Assembly: GCA_003996215.1 (NCBI GenBank)
Contig: QJPP01007230.1
Location: 310,001 to 374,000 of the forward strand
Direction: 5' to 3'
Length of the DNA stretch: 64,000 nt
Origin: Jaltomata sinuosa
Lineage: Eukaryota; Streptophyta; Magnoliopsida; Solanales; Solanaceae
Within the stretch, counting starts at the first letter, position 1. Each line of letters begins with the position of its first letter. A program made the translations under genes and the position numbers. This document shows, one piece after another, positions 24,287 through 35,985 of the stretch. The notes beneath the pieces are model-generated. The model was not told the origin of the DNA, ran no database searches, and worked only from the letters and a program-made list of their open reading frames with translations.

Positions 24287-24940
24287 TTGCACCTGGTATC
24301 TGGTGATACAAATTGGTATCTAGCCTTAGTCTCTGCTTATAAGGCTAAGTTCCACGCCTTGTCTTGTTTTGCCACACATATGTTGGGTTCCAAGGAGGAA
24401 CGAGCTCGATTATTTGTGAAAGGGTTGAATACTGAGCTACAGGTACTGTTAGTGCATATGATTTCTTCAGGGAAGGGCTTTAATGATGTGGTGGATTATG
24501 TGAAGAAACTTGAGGGAGTAAAGCAGGTGGGGCAGGCTAAGGCTTTAGCCAAGAAGCCCCGAAATGAGGGAAATTTTGGTGGTTCATACTCCAGGGGCTA
24601 GAATCAGCAGGCTTACTCAGCCCGTACTATTCAGTCAGCTCTGCCAGCTACTACAAGTGGTCGTCAAGGGGCTTAGTCTTCAACTCCTAGAGGCCAAGAA
24701 GTATCTTAGACATCAGCTAGCAGGCCTGCTCTTGACCGTGGTATCTTCCATTATGGTGATCTGGGCCACTTTAAGAGGGAGTGCCCATATAGGCAGACAT
24801 GTAAGCAGGGTCAGCAGCAGTCTAGAGCAGTGGTCCCGATAGGCAGAGGCGGTAATACTAGAGGTCATTCATAGGGTGGGTGAGGTAATTTTCAGGGAGG
24901 CCGGGGAGACAGGGGGAACGGCAGCGCAGGCAGGGGTGCA
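24287..24940 (+). pseudogene. Element B: gag lacking its N-terminal half
   Basis: The leader joins directly to the middle of the capsid core (YKAKFHALSCFATHML). ERARLFVKGLNTELQVL and FNDVVDYVKKLEGVKQ follow, then a Ser/Gly-rich tail and a degenerate zinc knuckle (YGDLGHFKREC) near 24755-24790. Compared with C, roughly the first 200 or more codons of gag are missing, which points to an internal deletion. Stops occur after SYSRG and in the tail. Confidence 0.85.
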
Positions 24941-25549
24941 GTGCAGCCGGCCTGGGAAGTTTCCCGGATTGATGATCGGGCTCATTTCTATGCTTTTACA
25001 TGGAGGATCGAGGTAGAAGCCTCAGATGCGGTGATCACAAGTACCATTCTTGTCTGTGATAAAATGGCTTCAGTATTATTTGACCTAGGTTCTACATATT
25101 CTTATGTGTCTGTGAGTTTTGCGTTGGGTCTGGACTTAATTTATGATATCCTTGATTTCTCTATCCATGTTTCCACCCCAGTTGGAGAGTCTGTGATTGT
25201 GATTCATATTTATCGTGACTGTTCTGTTGTGTTTGTGGGGTTGCATACTTGGGTAGACTTGGTAATTCTGGATATAGATGATTTTGATATTATCTTGGGT
25301 ATGACCTGACTATCCCCTTATCATGCGGTGTTGAACTATACCACCAAGACTGTGGCTCTAGAGATTCCGGGTAAGGATAGACTAGAGTGGGAAGGTGTGT
25401 ATAGGCCTAAGCCAGTTAAGATAATATCATTTGTTTGGGCAAGGAAGCTAGTGGAGAGGGGGTGTCTAGCCTTTTTGGCTCATCTCCGGGATGATAGTGT
25501 GGAGTCCCTGTCTATTGAGTCAGTTCCCGTGGTTTCTGAGTTTCTATAG
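24941..25549 (+). pseudogene. Element B: protease and linker
   Basis: VEASDAVITSTILVCDK leads to LFDLGSTYSYVS, where the usual DPGS has become DLGS; the catalytic Asp remains. VDLVILDIDDFDIILGM follows and the tryptophan codon after it is a stop. A second open stretch (25328-25549) carries the linker with WARKLVERGCLAFLAHL. Confidence 0.85.
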
Positions 25550-26435
25550 GTGTTCCAATCGAATTTACCCGACATGCCTCTGGACAGGGATATAGATTTC
25601 TGTATTGATTTGGAGCCAGACACTCATCCCATTTCAATTCCTCCATATCGTATGGCTCCCGCAGAGTTGAGGGAACTTAAAACTCAGCTACAGGAACTCC
25701 TAGATAAGGGATTTATCCATCCCAGTGATTTTCCTTGGGGTGCTCTAGTTTTATTTGTAAAGAAGAATGATGGTAGTATGCATATGTCCATAGATTATAG
25801 GCAGTTGAAAAAGGTGACCATCCAGAATAAGTACCCTTTATCCCATATATATGATTTGTGTGACCAGCTTCAGGGTGCATTGGTGTTTTCAAAAATTGAC
25901 TTGAGGTCGGGGTACCATCAATTAAAGATTAGGCCTGTGGATATTCTGAAAACTGCTTTTCGGACTCGGTATGGGCGTTACAAGTTCCTAGTAATGTCGT
26001 TTGGTTTGACCAATGTGTTGGCAAATTCATGAGTTTTATGAATGGGGTATTTAAATCGTATTTGGATTCCTTCATAATTGTATTTATCGATGATATTTTG
26101 ATCTACTCTAAGAGTAGGGAGGAGCATGGTAATCATCTTCGTATTGTGTTGGATATTTTGAAAAATCAAAAGCTTTATGCAAAATTCATTAAGTGTGAGT
26201 TTTAGTTGACTTCAATTACATTCTTGGGGCATGTAGTGTCAGAAAAAAGGGGTAATGGTGGATCCCCAGAAAATTGAGGCAGTCAAGAGTTGGGTTCGAC
26301 CTAGCTCGGTGACAGAGGTGAGAAGTTTTGTTGGGATCGCGGGGTACTACCAATGATTTGGTAAGAATTTTGCATCTACTGCTACTCATCTAATAAGGTT
26401 GACACAGAAAGATGCACCATTCGTGTAGTCTGACA
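25550..26435 (+). pseudogene. Element B: reverse transcriptase, frame lost after the SFGLTN motif
   Basis: The frame is open to 26032 with DIDFCIDLEPD, PYRMAPAELRELK, FVKKNDGSMHMSIDYRQL, FSKIDLRSGYHQLK and FRTRYGRYKFLVMSFGLTN. A frameshift near 26020 follows. The catalytic FIDD (tttatcgatgat) is still legible near 26082-26093 in another frame. The C-part, with stops and frame changes, reaches the GYYQ region near 26345. Confidence 0.87.
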
Positions 26436-26436
26436 A

Positions 26437-26885
26437 GTGCGAGGAGAGCTTCCAAAATCTCAAGACACTTTTGACATGGCTCCTATATTGTCCTTACCGG
26501 TGGAAGGTAAATACTTTATTGTTTACTGTGATGCTTCACATTCTGGTTGGGGTGCTGTGTTGATGCAAGATAGGAATGTGATAGCCTATGCATCCAGGCA
26601 GTTGAAGGTGCATGAGAGAAACTACCCAACTCATGACCTAGAGTTGGCAGCGGTGGTTTTTGCACTAAAGATTTTGAGACACTACCTTTATGGTGTCAAG
26701 GGAGAGGTATTCACAGATCATAGCAGTCTACAGCATGTATTCATGCAAAAGGATTTGAATTTGAGGCAGAGAAGGTGGATGCAGCTATTGAAGGACTATG
26801 ATGTGACCATTCAGTACCATCCGGGTGAGGCTAATGTGGTGGCAGACGCATTGAGCTAGAAAACAATTAGCATGGGTAGCTTGGC
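26437..26885 (+). pseudogene. Element B: RNase H
   Basis: Open to 26859: FIVYCDASHSGWGAVLMQ, NYPTHDLELAAVVFALKILRHYLYG and FTDHSSLQHVF, then ANVVADALS and a stop replacing the next codon. The catalytic Asp, Glu and Asp positions look intact. Confidence 0.88.
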
Positions 26886-27940
26886 TTGTTTGGGGGTGTC
26901 CAAACAACCACTGGCAAAGGAATTTGGGATTTAGAGGCCAAGTTCATGCACTTGGGTGTTTCAGATCAAGGTGGGTTGTTGTCCAACATTGAGGTCAAAG
27001 CCACCTTCATAGAGAAAATAAAGGCCAAACAGTTTCAGGATCCGAAATTGAGTAAGCTACGAGGTAAAGTGATATATGAGGAGTCCATAGACATCATGTT
27101 ATACTCCAGTGGAGTGTTACATTTCAGGGAAAGGATTTGTGTACCTTCGGTTGATGATATAATTCAGAAAATCTTTTGCAGAAGCTCATGGTTCGCGGTA
27201 CTCAATTCATCCGAGTGTGACTAAAATGTACAGAAACTTGAGGCAGCATTACTGGTGGCCTGGGATGAAAAAGGACATAGTTGATTTTGTGTCCAATTGT
27301 CAGAACTTCCCGTAGGTAAAGTATGAACATTAGAGACCAGCAGGACTACTTCACAGAATGCCAATTCCAGAGTGGAAGTGGGAAAGGATAGCCATGGACT
27401 TCGTGGTGGGTCTTCCCAAGACATTGGGGAAGTATGACTCAATTTGGGTCATTGTTGACAGGCTGACCAAGTTCGCTCATTTCATTCTGGTCAGGGTGGA
27501 TTACAATTCACAACAATTGTCCAAGATCTATGTGAAAGAGATTGTGAAATTACATGGGGTACCACTATCCATCATTTCAGACAGGGGTATGCAGTTTACC
27601 TCTAAGTTTTGGGGCAAGTTACATGAAGAGTTGGGTACACAACTCACCTTTAGCACAACCTTCCATCCTCAGACTAATGGTCAGTCGAAGAGGATGATCC
27701 AGGTATTGGAGGACATGCTGAGAGCGTGTGTGATGGACTTTGGGGGACATTGGGACCAATTTTTACTGTTGTGCGAATTCTCGTACAACAATATCTACCA
27801 CTCCAGTATTGACATGGAACCATTTGAGGCATTGTATGAGAGGAACTGCAGATAACTGGTTTGGTGGTTTGAGGAAGGCGATCTAAAGCCCCTGGGCGTG
27901 GACTTAGTAAAGGAAGCACAGGAAAGGGTAAGGGGCATTC
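26886..27940 (+). pseudogene. Element B: integrase with catalytic Glu changed to Lys
   Basis: The linker is open at 26886-27224. The zinc region changes frame near 27175, and its second CxxC cysteine is lost (NCQNF). The core is open at 27358-27855: MDFVVGLPKT and IISDRGMQF keep both Asp residues. The expected third acidic residue reads GQSKRMI, with AAG at 27688-27690 where Glu is expected. The core would be inactive. Confidence 0.88.
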
Positions 27941-28435
27941 AGGCTAAATTGTTGGCTGCCCAAAGCAGGCAGAAGAAGTATGCAGATCACAAGGTCTGGG
28001 ACATGGAGTTTTAGGTTGGTGAACAGGTATTACTGAAGGTGTCATCAATGAAGGAAGTTATGCGGTTTGGTAAGAAGAGCAAGCTTAGCCCTCGGTTCAT
28101 CAGTCCATTTGAAGTTCTTGAGATTATGGGGCCAGTGGCTTACAAGTTAGCACTGCCTCCTAGTTTGTCGGGCGTCCATCCGGTATTCCATGTATCCATG
28201 CTTAAGCAATACCATGGGGATGGGGATTACATCATCAAGTGGGACAAGGTACTTTTCGACAAGGATCTTACTTATGAAGAGGAACCAGTCTTGATTCTTG
28301 CTCGGGATGTCTGAAGGTTGAGGACAAATGTGATTGACATGGTAAAAGTTAAGTGGAAGCATCATCCAATTGAGAAAGACATTTAGGAAATCGAGAAGGA
28401 CATGTGAGACAAGTACCCTCAGTTGTTTGAGGATT
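27941..28435 (+). pseudogene. Element B: integrase tail and chromodomain
   Basis: QSRQKKYADHK and VGEQVLLKVSSMKEVMRFGKK precede KLSPRFISPFEVLE and HPVFHVSMLKQY (open 28039-28314). The chromodomain words EEEPVLILARDV and MVKVKWKHHPIEK follow with three stops. Confidence 0.87.
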
Positions 28436-28515
28436 CAGGTACTACACTTACTCTCATATAATTCTGTAAATTCAGGTTTGATGCCATGTAAATTCAGGTA
28501 CTACACTTAATCTGT

Positions 28516-30706
28516 TGTAACAACCAGGTCTGTTGTTATGGGTAGTCCAATCATGCCATGTTTTAGAGTAAGAAAACTCCAGGTTGGGGATTTTGAAATT
28601 CTGTGATAGGCTAGCCTCGACCAGATTTGGAGCGAGGTGGAGTCTAGGGAAATCAAGGTAAGGATTGGGTTAGGTCTCTTCTTTTGATCTAGTTTTCCAC
28701 GTATCCAAGACATAAAGGAGTTCCTGGGACTTTTCAGAATCGAATTTGGGTAAGTAGAACTCCCGGAATCACGTTTGACGTAGAGGGGTTGTTTTGGGTC
28801 GTCAGGGGAAGCAAGTGTGTTGTAAAATGACCAAATTTTGGAGATTTCTATACATTTTGTCTGTGAGGAGCGCAATAGCTAAGCCGTAGCGACCTATGCT
28901 ATAGCAGTGAAAAATACTGTTATAGCTATGGTCAAGGCGGTCAACGCCGCTTAAGATCACTATAGCGGAAGTCATATGCTATAGCGGGACTGATATAGTG
29001 GAGCGGGGACTGCTATAGCGGGACGATGGGTTTTTAATGCAAAAACTTCCCCAAAATAGTTCAGTTTTCTACAATTTATTTGGGAGAAGAACTAGGGCGA
29101 TTTCAAGCATTTTTCTTCTGTTCTTCATCGTTTTTCTTCCCTAAGGTAAGATTTCTATCCCCAAACTTCGCACTACTTTTCCTATGTGGTAGAATTGCTA
29201 GGAAGGAACTTGGTGGAAGGTTGGAATAACCTAGGAATGGTGGAATCCGAGGAAGGAAAGGGGATTCTAAACATGAAAGTTTTTGGGTATTGTTAAAAGT
29301 TAAATATAATGATCATATGTTGTTAAATTCTCTACTTTTATCCGTGAAAATGATAGAACGAGGGGAATTAATGGTGGAATGATCATGTGTGGCCTAGGGT
29401 TCTGGGATTTGGTGTAATCCGTGTAATGTGCAGGCCTTGTTTGTTAATTTCATGTACTTGTATGTTATTTTAGACCAAGAACGAGAAAGGAATCTGAAAC
29501 ACAGGAAAGCTCGGGTTGAGTAGAGCTTGGATCATTTCGAGATTGGTGATGGCTTACGATTCCTATGAATGTGGTATATGTTTGTACTCTTATCTAAGTG
29601 CTTGTATGAATTAAATTGCTTAGAGGAATTGTGTGGAATGTCTAAGGGTCTTGTTTTACAGTCTGTGAATTGAATGGTGTGTTGCTTGCTGGGTTACAAG
29701 TTATTTGTTCATCTATTGACTGTGCATTGTTAACATTTGGTTGGCTCGGATACCACGCCTAGTACGGGAATACTAACGGTTGGCTCAGGTACCACACCTG
29801 GTACGAGATACTAACGGTTGGCTTGGGTACCACACCTGGTACGGGTTTATTTTACTGCATCTTTGCATTGTTATTGTTGTATTGCATTGACTGTTATTAG
29901 TTCGGTGAGTGGACTGGGCTGTTTTACTGAGATGTGATACTTGTTTTGGTGGTCCTTGAGTGACCGAGAAATTTAGTTATAATTGTTGAGTGGGTCTTGG
30001 ATTACGCCGAGTTGTTTATTGACACTTAGCTGTTGTTTAGATGAGATCCCAGGGTGGGTCTAGGCTAGACGGAAAGGTATAGTTATTGGTATATGATTGT
30101 GGTTTAGAGTTATTAGAGATGGATTTCATGCAGGAACAAGGTAGGTAGAGACTTATAGTCTAGGGTCTGTTGACTTGTTGAATGTCTTCCATACTAATTA
30201 CTTGACAAATCATACTGCTTATACACTGTTTATTTGGAAACTGGCTGATGATCCTACCAGTACACGGTGGTTGTGTACTGATACTGCACTTGCTTGTTTT
30301 TGTTGTGAGTATAGAAAATCTTCCGGAGGTTGACGCACGACCTCACCTGTAGGCCGGACTGTTCCAAGATATCAAGAGTGAGCCATTCGACCAAGTCGCC
30401 TTGATGCTTATCTTTTAAGTTATAGCACAATTGTTTCGGGCTTAGACTATCTCGTTTATTGTTTATGTTTTGGGTTGCATTCCCGTACTCAAGATGTTGG
30501 TAGAATTGTTTGGTACTGCGACTTTTAGTTTCTAGGGGGATTTTACGCAGGATAATTTTAATGATACAGTTCTTTGCTGATTTGAATTTCTAGTTTACCT
30601 TTTGCTGCTGATTTTAGGTTGTTAGTCTAGGCTAAGGGTTGAACTCTATTGGTTTGCTCATCCGAGGGGTGGGTGGGTGCCACTCACGATGCTCTGGGTG
30701 GTGACA
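28516..30706 (+). repeat. Element B: 3' LTR (2191 bp)
   Basis: It starts TGTAACAACCAGG and ends GGGTGGTGACA. Aligns over its length with 21916-24126, with substitutions scattered throughout. The sequence just before it (28436-28515) contains two copies of an 'ATTCAGGTACTACACTTA' word and no clear polypurine tract. Confidence 0.92.
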
Positions 30707-31425
30707 TATTCTGAGTCCGAAACTCCATCTCTCTAATCAGTTCCAATAGTAACTGAATATCTGGAAGTCTTTCTAGAGGATCTGCCTGGAGTATCTCTTC
30801 AGAGAGAGATTGACTTTACGATAGACATTCTGCCAGATACATAGCCTATATTTATTCAGTCATATAGAATGGCTCTAGATAAGCATAAGAAATTTAAGGA
30901 TTAGTTGAAAGACCTTTTAGACAAAGATTTTATTAGGCCCAACATCTCTCCATAGGATGCTCTAGTCCTCTTCGTGCATAAGAAAGATGGTTCACTCAGA
31001 ATAAGCATCGACTACCATCAGTTGAACAAGGTCATAATCAAGAATAAGTATCCCATCCCTAGGATTGGTGACTTGTTCGACCAACATCAGGGTGCCAGCT
31101 GCTTCTCAAAAATTGACCTCAAATCTGGTTATCATCAGCTCATAGTTAGAGAGTATGACATTCCAAAGACCGCATTCAGAACTCGATATGGTCAATATAT
31201 ATTTGTGGTTATGCCTTTTGGACTAACAAATGGTTTTGCAGCCTTTATGGACTTGATGAATAGGGTATTCAAGCAGTACTTAGATATGTTCATCATTGTC
31301 TTTATAGATGACATTCTTATCTACTCTCGGGGTGACGAGGATTATACAGACCATTTGAGGGTTGTACTGCAAAGTCTCAAGGATTATCAGTTGTTTGATA
31401 AGTTCAGCAAGTGAGAATTTTAGTT
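30707..31425 (+). pseudogene. Element A: reverse transcriptase (after element B)
   Basis: The linker has EDLPGVSLQREIDFTIDILPD with stops. RT is open at 30974-31414: HKKDGSLRISIDYHQLNKV, FSKIDLKSGYHQL, AFRTRYGQY, PFGLTNGFAAFMDLMNRVF and the intact catalytic FIDD near 31305-31316. TGT and TGG codons of the usual KCEFWL motif have become stops at its end. Confidence 0.9.
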
Positions 31426-32100
31426 GCAGTCTATTTCCTTTTTGGGTCAAGTAGCATCTAGAGAAGGCATTCAAGTAGATTCGTAGAAAATAGAGGTGGT
31501 GAAGAACTGGCCTAGACGCACTTCCACGACAGGCATCAAAAGCTTTTTAGGTTTGGCTGGATACTACAGAAGATTTATAGAGGGTTTTTTATCCATAGCT
31601 GCCCCATTGACCAGGTTGACTCAGAAAAAGGTTAAGTTTCAGTGGCCTGATGAGTGTGAAAAGAACTTTCAGGAATTGAAGACTAGGTTAACCACAACTC
31701 CAGTTTTGGCTCTACCAGAGGGTTTAGATGGCTTTGTTGTGTATTATGATGCATATAGAGTTGGCTTGGGCTATGTTCTGATGCAGCCTGGTAAGGTCTT
31801 TGCTTATGCTCCAGACAGTTTATGACTCATGAGAAGAACTACCTAACTCATTATCTTGAGTTAGCAGCAGTGGTCTTTGCTTTTAAGATTTGGAGACAAT
31901 ACTTGTATGGTGTCCATATTGGTGTGTTTACTAACCATAAGAGCCTCCAATATGTGTTCACTCAGAAGGAATTCAATCTTCATCAGAGAAGGTGGCTTGA
32001 GCTTCTATAGGACTATGACATGAGTGTGTTTTATCATCCAGGAAAGGTCAATGTAGTGGTTGATGCACTTAGAAAGTTTTCCATAGATAGTGTATCATAG
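31426..32100 (+). pseudogene. Element A: RT thumb and RNase H
   Basis: FLGLAGYYRRFIEGFLSIAAPL opens the region. The RNase H motif reads VVYYDAYRVGLGYVLM, so the normally conserved CDAS has become YDAY while the Asp is kept. LELAAVVFAFKIWRQYLYG and FTNHKSLQYVFTQKEF follow, where the usual catalytic-site TDH has become TNH. Confidence 0.87.
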
Positions 32101-33130
32101 GTTGAAGAAGGACAGAAGGAGTTAGCTAAGGATGTTCATAGGCATTCTCGGTTAGGGGTTTGCCTTACACATTCAGAGAATGGTGGTGTAATAGTTTGAA
32201 ATAGGTCAGAATCTTCTTTGGTAATTGAGGTGAAGGAGAAACAAGACTGTGATCCTATCTTTGATTAGTTGAAAGGTACAGTCCATCAGCAAAGAGTGGA
32301 GGTTTTCTCCTAAGGTAGAGATGGTGTGCTTTGCTATCAGGGTTGACTATGTGTTCCAGATGTGGATGTTGAGACAGAGGATTTTAACAGAGGCTCACAG
32401 TTCCAGGTATTCTATCCATTCTGGTGCCACCAGGATGTACTGTGACAACTTATAAGATATCTATTTGTTGAATAGCATGAAGAAGGACATTGCAGATTTT
32501 GTGGCTAAGTGCCCAAATTGCCAGCAAGTTAAGGTAGAGCATGAGATACTGAGAGGTATGAATCAGGATATTGAAATTCCTACTTGAAAGTGGGAAGTGA
32601 TCAATATGGACTTCATTATAGGTTTACCGCATACTCTCTAACGACATGATTCTATTTGGGTGATAGTGGAAAGAAATGACTAAGTCATCCCCTTTCTTAA
32701 CTGTCAAGACTACTGATTTAGCAGAGGGCTATACCAGACTCTACATTCATGAGTTAATCAGATTGCATGGGGTTACCTTGTCTATCATCTTGGATAGGGG
32801 CACTCAATTTACATTATAGTTTTGGAATTCATTTCAGAAAGGTCTTGGTACTCAGGTTAATCACAGAACAACATTCCATCCATAGATAGACGGAAAGGCA
32901 GAACATACCATCCATACCTTTGAGGACATGTTGAGGGCTTGTGTGATTGACTTTAACAATAATTGAGATGATCACTTACCTCTTATAGAGTTTGCTAATA
33001 ATAACAGTTTTCATTCAAGCATTCAAATAGATCATTATGAGGCTCTCTATGGGCAAAGGTGGAACACCTATAGGTTGGTTCAAGGTAGTTGAAGCAATAT
33101 TGATAGGGCCAAATTCAATCCATAAGACTA
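32101..33130 (+). pseudogene. Element A: integrase, heavily broken
   Basis: The zinc region keeps CPNCQQVK near 32512-32535. The core is legible in pieces: MDFIIGLPHT near 32608, SIILDRGTQF near 32783, GKAEHTIHTFEDM near 32895 and LPLIEFANNNSFHSSIQ near 32980. Stops and frame changes separate the pieces. All three acidic positions are readable, but no frame spans them. Confidence 0.85.
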
Positions 33131-33661
33131 TGAACAAATTTCATCTCATTAGGGAGATGTTGAATACTGCTCAAGTCGACAGAAATCCTATGCAGATGTG
33201 AGGAAAAGAGACTTAGAGTTTGAGGTTGATGATTGTGTGTTTTTGAAGGTTTCACCAATGAAGGGTGTAATAATATTTGGTAAAAAGGGGAAGCTTAGTT
33301 CTAGGTATATAGGTCCCTACAGAATTCTACGGAGGGTTGGTAATGTCACTTATGAGTTAGAGTTGCCAACATAGTTAGCAACGATTCATCCAGTCTTATG
33401 TGTGTCCTTATTGAAGAATTGTGTTGGTGATTCGGCATCAGTTGAGCCATTAGAGAATGTGGGTGAGAAGGACAGTCTCATCTATGAAGAGGTCCCAATT
33501 GAGATTCTTGATTTCCAGGTTCAAAGTTTGAGGAACAAGGAAGTCGCATTAGTGAAAATCCATTGGAAGAACCAGGCAGTTAAGGGATCTACTAGGAAAG
33601 CAGAAGCAGTAGTGATGACCAAGTACCTTCACCTTTTTCCTTCCGATTTAGTTCCAGTTTG
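33131..33661 (+). pseudogene. Element A: integrase tail and chromodomain
   Basis: RQKSYADVRKRDLEFEV, FLKVSPMKGVIIFGKKGKL and RYIGPYRILRRVGNVTYEL are visible. The chromodomain is open at 33402-33661 (YEEVPIEILDFQVQSLRNKEVALVKIHWKNQAV) and ends at the TGA at 33661. The following 230 bases up to the LTR are non-coding; a purine-rich AAGTAGGAGATA at 33882-33893 is the likely polypurine tract. Confidence 0.87.
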
Positions 33662-33894
33662 AGGTACTGGATTCCTCAGTATAACCCTTCAATTCTGTTC
33701 CATCAGCTATTCTCATGTTTCGAGTATGCATTCATGTTTTACGACCTCAATTCAGTCGTACTTCTGTTAGAACTCAGTGGTTGTGCCAGTATTTCATCTT
33801 TTAGAATTTTATCGGTAGGGATTATAGCTCTTTCCAACTAAACTCATCTTACTTAGTCTTCATTTGAGGAAGAATGATCCCAAGTAGGAGATAT

Positions 33895-35980
33895 TATAAC
33901 ACCCCAGAATTTGGACCAGTATTTAAACTTAAAAATTCTAAAGTTTCTATAATTTCTAGGTACAATAGGCATGTTCCACGAGTTGTGTGAGGCACAACAG
34001 CCCATCAGGCTGGCCGTGGGAACCAACTAAAGGCCTTGAAACTTTCTCCACCAGCTTTGAGTGGCAGCCTCCACATGCAGTGGGAGGTCTGATGGGCTAT
34101 GGGAACCCGCTGTGGAGAAGGCACAGTGGCCTAGCCAATTTTCTCTCAGTCCTGATGGGAGGTCAACATGGCTGTCATAAGCCCAACGAGCCATGTAAAC
34201 CCACTGTGGGAGGTTTCCAGTAGACCAGTCCAGCTAACACCACTTCGATGGCCATCCGCCATGGCCCGAGGCAGGTCCAACGGGCAGACGGACAAGCTCA
34301 TCCAGCGAGAATTTCTTTTTACTTTAAATTTTGATTCAGGGGTATTCCAGTCTTTTTCCACTCTTTTAAATCCTAAGCTATGTCATTTTAAGCCTAGTTT
34401 GAGGGGTTTTTATCCTAGTTTAGTCAAGTTCCTCTTCATTCTCACAATTCAAAACTCATAAATAAGAAAAAAAGAGTTCTCTCAAGCTTCAAGCCCTAGG
34501 GTTCTTCCCTACTTCTCTATCCCTAAGTTCCAAGCTAATAAAGTCTTCAAGTACAGGTATGTGGGTATTCAATAAGGGATTCCTTTCACCCTTATACCCA
34601 AAACCCCATGTTTTACTTTGATTCCATGAATTTCTCAAGTTAGGCTTCTTACCCAATTACAAGATTTTTCTATAAATTAATTTACTCATGTTATTATATG
34701 ATTTCTAATCCTAATTTCATGATTTTGCATGGATTTCACAAGTACTTCTTAACCTCATGATTTGAAAGATAGCCCTAGCCTAATTTTACATGTATGCCTT
34801 ATTTTAAGAAAATTGGCATGTTTAGGTAACATGACCTCATGTATTCAAGAAATTTCATGCGTAGTTCTACAAGTTATGAATTTTTATAAGATTATAAAAA
34901 TGAACTAGTGCCATGCAAACCTTTAGAATATGTTCTTTTATGAATGATATGACATCCAGGCATGCCAGCTATCCTCATGAATTATTTTTAAAAAGTAAGG
35001 TTCGTGAGTAGTATGACATCCAGGTTTTCCATCTATGACTATGAGTAAGCTTTGATATCCACATATGTCACTTATTATGTGAGCACTATGATATTTTTTT
35101 GGAAGTACTATTTAGCACTGAGATGTCAAGGGTTCAAGATTACACAAGTACAGAACTATGCTGCCACCGTAGGTTTGCTTTTGTAGGCACACATCAGGAT
35201 CCTTATGTTTATGATTCTAACTTTGGCCGGTTACGACAATCATTTTCAATGTGGGTGTATGGCACTGGACTCCATGGATCTCATCATGGTTTATGTCAGT
35301 TATAAGAAACTCCCGAAAGAATGCTTTTAAGTTACTAAGTTATATGATATTTCATTTTTAAAGCTTGACTCATTGTTTTATGACTTATGCTCAAACTATT
35401 ATATTTATTTATGATTTCTACCTTGAGTCTTTTCACTGTGATTTCTTCTACTACTTCATGAATTAAGTTTAAAGTATGATTTCCAAGTATGTTCTTACCA
35501 TGATGTTGCATAAGCTCGCATACTTAGTACATCCTATAGTACTGATGCATACTTCTTGTGTTGCATCCTATCATGATGCAGATTCAGGTGCTCGTTCCCA
35601 GACTCGTGGCTAGAGACCACATGATTTTAAGTCGCAGTTGGTGAGTCCTCATCCTTCGAGGACTAGTTATGAGTTTAGCTATCTTTATGACTTTCTTTCA
35701 GTACCTAGAGTTAGCTTGGGTCTTGTCCCAGCAACTCACTCTATCAGTTTTTAGAGGCTTTTAAGACATGGATAGACAGTCGGTGTTTTATGGTTCAGAT
35801 TGTTGATCCTAGTCTTTAGTTCCTACCTTATATGAAGTTGACCATTTCTTGTCTTAAAGCTTCCGTTGTATTTATATGTTTTTGGGTAATGTTTAAGTCA
35901 TTCTAAGGCCAAAAGTTAGCTTGGGATTGCTTGTGGTCTCAGGTCCTGTGTTAATCCAGGGGTAGTCTCGGGGCATGACA
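33895..35980 (+). repeat. Element A: 3' LTR (2086 bp)
   Basis: Homologous to 17949-20032 end to end. The first dinucleotide is TA instead of TG (TATAACACCCC). It ends GGGGCATGACA. Confidence 0.92.
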
Positions 35981-35985
35981 TGGAT
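35981..35985. repeat. Target-site duplication TGGAT, right copy (element A)
   Basis: Exact match to 17944-17948. Confidence 0.93.

Larger units (their letters stand above)
21916..30706 (+). mobile_element. Element B: Ty3/gypsy chromovirus nested in A, 8.79 kb
   Basis: LTRs of 2211 and 2191 bp have TG...CA ends, with PBS, a truncated gag, pol and chromodomain between them. The flanks are GATTC (21911-21915) and TATTC (30707-30711), a TSD with one changed base. Removing B restores A's reading from protease to RT. LTR end, PBS and leader are close to those of element D (a GTGGGTGCCACTCAC motif before the LTR end), so B and D are one family. B is the deepest insertion of the left stack. Confidence 0.92.
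17949..35980 (+). mobile_element. Element A: complete but interrupted Ty3/gypsy chromovirus
   Basis: LTRs of 2084 and 2086 bp, a perfect 5-base TSD, and gag, protease, RT, RNase H, integrase and chromodomain in order. Element B interrupts A between protease and RT. Without B, A is about 9.2 kb. The LTR pair differs clearly more than C's pair, and pol carries many stops, so A is older than C. The LTR ends (TGTAACACCC ... GGTATGACA) and gag-pol resemble element L, so A and L are probably one family or sister families. Confidence 0.92.
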
